From Apostichopus japonicus (lineage: Eukaryota > Echinodermata > Holothuroidea > Aspidochirotida > Stichopodidae): a stretch of 64,000 bases of DNA. Under the pieces are notes generated by a model that saw only the letters and a list, made by a program, of their open reading frames with translations, did no database searches and was not told where the DNA came from. Shown here piece by piece: positions 58,663-64,000 of the stretch. Both the position numbers and the translations under genes were made by a program. The number at the start of each line of letters is the position of its first letter. The stretch's first letter is position 1. The stretch is taken from contig NC_092564.1 in NCBI RefSeq assembly GCF_037975245.1, positions 22,843,984 to 22,907,983 on the forward strand. The letters are read 5' to 3'.

Positions 58663-58790
58663 AGTTTAGTATAGTAGAAAAAAAAGGAACAGGAGGGACA
58701 CTCAAGTCCCCATCAAGGACCCTATATATATAGGAGAGGGGGGAAAAAACTGAAGACACAAACTGTCAGACCCGACTACAATGATTAAAG
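58663..58790 (-). pseudogene. 3' end fragment of the LINE family also seen at 34.8 kb
   Basis: This shares with 34755-34830 the ttagtttagt tail and a segment containing agtccccatcaaggaccct (agtccgcatcaaagaccct there). Only about 130 bp is present. Confidence 0.5.
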
Positions 58791-61040
58791 GCATTCTCTC
58801 AGCTAGGAAATTTTAGAGGGCGGGCCAATTTCATAGGTTTCGCTGGTACATTGTTACTTACGTGATACAGTATTTGTAATATACTGCCACTGTACAGTGT
58901 AAATCCTGTTTGTAAATACACGTAATGTACAGTATAGTGCAGTTTCATGCAGTGTAGCATAACACATGTAATGCGCATATTGCGGTTGCCTCGCCGCGCT
59001 GTTGAGGTGGATTCCACCTCAACAGGTTGGCACAGGTTGCTTTATTGTGGGTCCCGATGCCAAAAGCAGTGAGCGAAAAGGGACAGAGAATTGCAGGCAT
59101 GAAAAGTGTACTTGAGCTGGTGATACGTACGTGGACTGGGTCTCCAAAAACGATCTACTGGAACAGAGATCAGGGATCGACAAAATGACCAATGCTACCT
59201 TCGCGGAGCATTTACTGGCATGGCAGATCATATATACGAGAAGGTAGGCAGCAAATTATACTAACAACTAACGTTATATATTTACTATTTAGGCTGCAGT
59301 ATACTGTTTTCCGGCCGAAGTGTTTGGTCTACTGTAGGCTTCTTTGTTATATTGTTCAATAGATCATGCTAGCTAGGCCTACTTAGGAGTAGCGCTAGGC
59401 CGACAAACTAAGGCAACTAATACACCGAGAGGCATACAGTAGGCTAGTACAGTAGTAGTATAATTGCGAAGTTTGGAACACTGCGAAGTTCGGACACTCC
59501 TAAGAAATACACGATTTCACCATGACAACCTACAAAATGAGCCAATTGCACGAAAAACTACAAAGCTGCAGTTATTTTCTCTCCAAAATGACCCAACCAT
59601 ATCAAGTATAGCAGTGCAAAGCTGCAGGAGGAACTGTAGCCTAGCCTAGGCCAAATATTTCTTGAAGTGTTATTTATATGATTTTCTATTTATATTCGCC
59701 TAGTAAGCATTATCAGTATGGAAGTCTGCGGTAATATATATGTGTTTGGTGAATGATTCGGTAGCTTTGCAAATATGAATAGGCCTTCAAAGCCTGCATC
59801 AGTGTAATATGGACATGGATTTGGTAGGGATATCTCCCTACAAGAAAATAAAACTCGAAAGAAATGCAACTTCTCATGAGCGGAGCAATATAGGAAAAGT
59901 AGGACTACTGTAGCCTAGCTCCAGATTTATGAAATGATGCACAAATGATGCAGGGCCTACTGTACCTCAATTTGGTGGTAAAGTTTCCTGTCAAGAGCAT
60001 TTTTTGATCTGGCCATATATATTTATAACTGTAAATCTAGTCTGCAGTGAGGTACTGTAAGTGAGGGACAGGGGCCTATACTCAATAAAGTACAGTAACT
60101 GTTTTCATATCCTACTCTAGTTTACCAGCACAAATAGAGTTCCTTGCAACAAATAAATTAGTCTGACAACTTGAAAATTTACTGCATATTTGCATGCATG
60201 GTCATTCTCAGTTATAGACTACTAATTTGTGTAGCCATTTCATTTTTTTTTTTTTTTTGTCTGAGCATGGGTTCTCAAGTGGTGAAATAACCAAATCTGC
60301 TGAGCAACTCCAAGTCCAAGATGAATTAAGTTACTAAGGCATTGGGTTCTTTTTACTTTTTTAAGTCTAATATGCATCTATGGGCTACTGTAGGGTATAT
60401 ACTTTGCTTCACTTGCTTGTCAATCCGCATAGCCACTTTAGCTGTGGATGATTCTTCAGTTGCAAAGAAAAATATGTACGCATAAATTTTAACTCTTTCT
60501 AACCCAAATTAGACTACTCCCAACTTGGTAGTAACTTATAAAAACGGTAGCGGCTACAGTACCTCTTTTCCTGAGGCCGTTGAGTCCATCTTACAATAAT
60601 TGATAATTTCATCATGATATAGACATTAATGACATTTGCCAAAATATATTTAACAACATCATAGGCTTCATACTGTAGCTCTACATAATCTGATCATGCA
60701 GTTCTAAAAATTATACAAAATGAAAGTGATATACTGTAACTACTGATTTGTGAGAGAACTAGAATGGTCACCCATAATATACCATATCATGTTTCAATGA
60801 TATCTTTAAACAAGTGCTTCATTGTTCAGGGCACACCTGTAGAATATTCCTTAATGTTTAGCCTTGAAATAAGCAAAGCCAGCTCTATATTTTTGAAAGC
60901 AATTATGCATCCCTGAACATGAATTTGGTGACATATTAGTAATGAACAAGCCTACTGGGACATTGCCATTGTAACATCAAACATCATGACATATAGTGTG
61001 TGTAAGGTATTGGTAGATACAGTAAGTTATAGGTGCACAG
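58791..61040. other. Stretch without recognised gene
   Basis: It should contain the 5' part of the receptor intron or the upstream exons, but I could not identify a signal-peptide exon on the minus strand. It contains the 27-bp palindrome at 58999-59025 and an AT-rich run with a T tract at about 60245. A plus-strand open segment at 59040-59250 ending at agaag/gtaggc could be an exon of another gene, but it has no family signature. Confidence 0.35.
58999..59025. other. Perfect 27-bp palindrome
   Basis: The arms ctgttgaggtgga and tccacctcaacag are exact reverse complements around a single central base (59012). It sits in a locally GC-richer patch. It could be a protein-binding dyad or the tip of a palindromic element. 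Confidence 0.85.
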
Positions 61041-61065
61041 TATACTACTAACATAGAAATAAACT

Positions 61066-62240
61066 AGAGCACCAATGGCGCAGAAGCTCATACCTTTTCG
61101 AGCTGAAAAATGCAGGGCCCACAAAACCAATTTTGGGCCCATGAGGGATACCCTCCCCCCTCCGTTAGCAGAATCCTGGCCACACCACTGGCTATAATTC
61201 CTATTTTCCCCCTTTAAATCCTATTTTACCCACTCTCTCAAACAATACCATGCACTGACCTATCCTATTAAACTTTCTCCCCTCTACCTTAGCAGACATA
61301 ACTTCACAAGCACTCCCTACAAGACATAACTTCACAAGCTGCCTACATACCTCAGGCTCAAAGACTTCTAAGAATCGGCAAGTGCTGATTGGCTATAGGG
61401 CTCTCATGCTTACAGTTCAACAGTTAAACACAACTCCCAGTCCTGCTTTAATTCCACTAACAGCCTCTGCAGAGCTTAACCACAAATGTAAACAAACACT
61501 GCAGACACTGGGAGACAAATTAAACGAGCTTTGGCAAAAAGTGAAGGCTCAGATTTTTTTTAAACAATGGGGATTAATTGTAATTAATTAACTTTTGACC
61601 AAAATTTTTTAGGCATCACCTTATTCATACACAATCCCACAATCATCAGTTCAACTTTGAATATGATCCATCAAAATCTTGAGGAGATTGAGATATTTAT
61701 AAATATTACAAAGAATGACCCCCGATGACCCCCTAAATGACATTTGACCTCAATTTTCTGAACACCCCTCGTAACTCTCATCCCGAGGAACATTGTGACC
61801 AAGTTGCATTATAATTGGCCATACACTGTACGAACAGGAGTAATTTGAAAATATAGGGCCGCGGCCCGGGCCACAAAAGACCCCTAGTTGATCTTTGATC
61901 TCAAATTCATTAACACCCTGAAGGTAGAACTACCATAGTACTATCGAGACAAACCCTCAACATTGTACCATGGAATCTGTAGGAGAAGAAGCATTTTGCG
62001 TATTTCCACAAAATGGCCCATTACGGCCCACAGGTGACCTTTGACCCCAAATTTTGGACCATCTCTGATGGCCCTATACCCAATGGTCCTTGTGTCCAAG
62101 TTTCATGAAATTCCATCAAACACTGTGCGAGTGGGAGCGGTTTTACCAATTGTTGACGGATAGAGTGATAGAGTGATAGAATGATAGAAGCCGCACTGTA
62201 ACAATAGCTCACACCTGCATGCTGGTTTGAGCTAAAAATG
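61066..62240. repeat. Probable interspersed repeat with tgacctttgaccccaaatt words
   Basis: Repeated phrases (tgacctttgaccccaaattt at 62037, agttgatctttgatctcaaa at 61887, atttgacctcaattttctga at 61742) recur with similar spacing, followed by the simple run gatagagtgatagagtgata at about 62160. This looks like an old internally repetitive element. No coding frame is preserved. Confidence 0.4.
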
Positions 62241-63454
62241 CAATAGAAATGTTGCACATCACTAGTTAAGGTTTGCACTACATTAGTAAATGAACCATTC
62301 TTGAATCCTTGCAGAGTTGACACTATACTGTAAAAAGTAGATGTGATGAATTTACGCTGCCAATAGCAAAGTTCTGTAACTAGTAGTGTAATTACTGTTC
62401 TATGTTTGCAAAACTGATGTGAATTGTTGCATGACTATTTAGTGAAGGGCAAAATGTGGTATTCAGTAATTTATGTTGGAAGTTATATAATTCACTATGT
62501 CAGGGATGTGCTCACACTGGACGGCTGCGCCCAGCAGTTCTGAATGCCGCCCTGCACAAACAGTTTTTTTAACCGTTTTCGCCCAGCACTTTTTGATGAT
62601 AATTTAACAGACCATGTAACCATGTAACCAAAATCTGGGAGAATTATACATGGCACAGAATAGGTAGAATAGCACCACCTAAGCCTACTTCATGTGCAAA
62701 ATTTGTCCAGTTGGGGGGTACCCCACCCATGAGATCCCTCTCCCAGGGTGTGCATCACACTACTGCACAATCTGCCTGGAACTCAAATATTTCATGAGCA
62801 CTTCCCTGCAATGTGTACAGTATGCATTCTGATATGTTATTAACTTTGCACATCCTGGTATATTTGTCTTTTTCAGTTGAAGGTGTGTGCCCAATTAAGA
62901 AACTCGAGAGTTTGGTATCCAAACTGATCCACCAGAAAAGATAACACCAATTCCTCAACAAAAGGCTATGCCCAGCAGAGGCTGATGCAGCAAGGCACTC
63001 GATCCAGCAGCTGTACCCCAGGGGAGACTGGTAATTTTTTGATGTACATACTGTAACCATTCCATGCTGTAACCAAGTCGACATTCAACTAGGTCTGCAG
63101 TCTACTACTGTAGGACTGTATATGACTTACCAGATTTAGGACATTGGACACATTTATTCATTAATTGTATTATGTAATATTAATGACATAGCCATATAGT
63201 GCTATTAATATGGTGCTAATACAGCCACTGGAGGACTGTAAAATTTGTGAGGGACCCAAAAATGTTCAAACTCCACAAGTTAATGATAACAGTAGTATTT
63301 TTCCGTATCTCTGAAAAATAAAGACATTTACCAATCTGTTTGAAGCAGTTTGTGTTCAAAAATTGCACATCCATTCTTTTCTTATGTTTCTTGTTATGTT
63401 TCATGATGATGTGGCATCATTTCAGGCGCGTATCCATGATTTTCAAACCCGGGG

Positions 63455-63560
63455 GGCGCGAATTACTATCTAAGCGGAGCGCCACCATCGGTTGGCGCGC
63501 AGCGTACAAGAAAATTTCTGTTTTAGATACCCCCCAGATCACCGGAAACGGCACTTCTCA
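63455..63560 (+). mobile_element. Partial second copy of the 1.88-kb TIR element end
   Basis: The words actatctaagcggagcgcca, ccatcggttggcgcg, tacaagaaaatttc and ccggaaacgg follow the same order as at 44066-44160. The outer end (cagggttctgcc) is not present here and the copy diverges after about 63560, with the rest of the window showing no recognised feature. Confidence 0.65.
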
Positions 63561-64000
63561 GGCTTGAAATGACCAACCAGATGTACACTTTTTGCCTGAG
63601 AACCAAGTATTTCCTAATAGTTTTTTCCCATCCATAACCTTTTTGAAGATTGTCAACCCGGCACACATCATGTTCGACCTGATCGCATCTCCTGTGGGTC
63701 TTTGCTTTTGTAGGTGATTCTACGTCGCGGCCCACAATACCCGTCAACCCCACTTTTCAAGGTTTTAAGCCCCGTATTTGTTTAGAATTTGAAAATTCAC
63801 ATTTCTCGTGAATAAACTCACTTGAAAACATACCCATAATGTTGTAAAAAATGTCATCTATGGACAACCAATATAGAAAAACTTCCTTCAACCCCTAACA
63901 GACCGGTCAAAATTCCACGAGTAGAGGGAAGTGTGATGCAGAACGTTGGTCAGAAATTTTCGAAAATTCAGACACAGTTAATTTATTGGTGCATGTACAA

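Noticed and set aside
59040-59250. Possible plus-strand exon ending at agaag/gtaggc
   Set aside because: No recognisable domain, and the frame is short in each phase; left unannotated.

Overview
This is AT-rich, intron-dense animal DNA. It has GT-AG exons averaging about 150 bp, many minisatellites and a heavy transposon load (DIRS, Penelope-like, several LINEs, tRNA-derived SINEs, TIR elements). The only large gene I can assemble is a minus-strand adhesion G-protein-coupled receptor with tandem HYR domains. That architecture and repeat set suggest a marine invertebrate deuterostome, most likely an echinoderm (perhaps a sea cucumber). The assignment is an inference from gene content, not from a sequence search.

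The receptor gene occupies about 14.06-58.29 kb on the minus strand and its 5' end is not identified. Twenty-one exons can be defined by eye. In transcript order they are six HYR exons (58.2, 57.0, 56.5, 53.0, 52.5 and 48.5 kb), a 30-nt linker micro-exon (39.4), an Ig exon (34.1), two exons of an unassigned extracellular segment (33.4, 32.1), two HRM-like exons (30.4, 29.4), three GAIN exons (29.1, 27.5, 26.8), a GPS exon (25.5), three exons for TM1 to ECL2 (23.9, 22.8, 17.3) and a last exon with TM5-7 plus a cytoplasmic tail of about 200 residues (14.97-14.06). Every splice phase matches the next. Two exons carry defects: the fourth HYR exon has lost its AG acceptor, and the first HRM exon has one extra base in a C run. 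About 1,478 codons are visible, presumably encoding a surface receptor with a long adhesive ectodomain.

The HYR part (40.3-58.6 kb) was built by duplication of an exon-plus-intron cassette and then invaded by mobile elements. These are a 6.8-kb DIRS element with both inverted ends and an internal complementary region (40.85-47.68), which hosts a 1.88-kb TIR element and a SINE; a 3.1-kb TIR element (49.05-52.16); and a 5'-truncated Penelope-like element next to a lone DIRS end (53.3-55.28). The receptor introns at 14-40 kb hold LINE fragments, a TIR element encoding a small zinc-finger protein (18.7-20.6), a strong hairpin (22.3), two minisatellite arrays (30.8-31.8 and 32.2-33.1) and a TIR element studded with a 13-bp motif (36.06-39.36).

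Region 1-13.9 kb is mostly noncoding. It has one good signal-peptide exon of a second minus-strand gene (2.45-2.52 kb), microsatellites, a SINE, and a LINE inserted in a tandem array (10.5-12.3). Region 58.7-64 kb has no recognised exon; it contains repeats and a perfect 27-bp palindrome.
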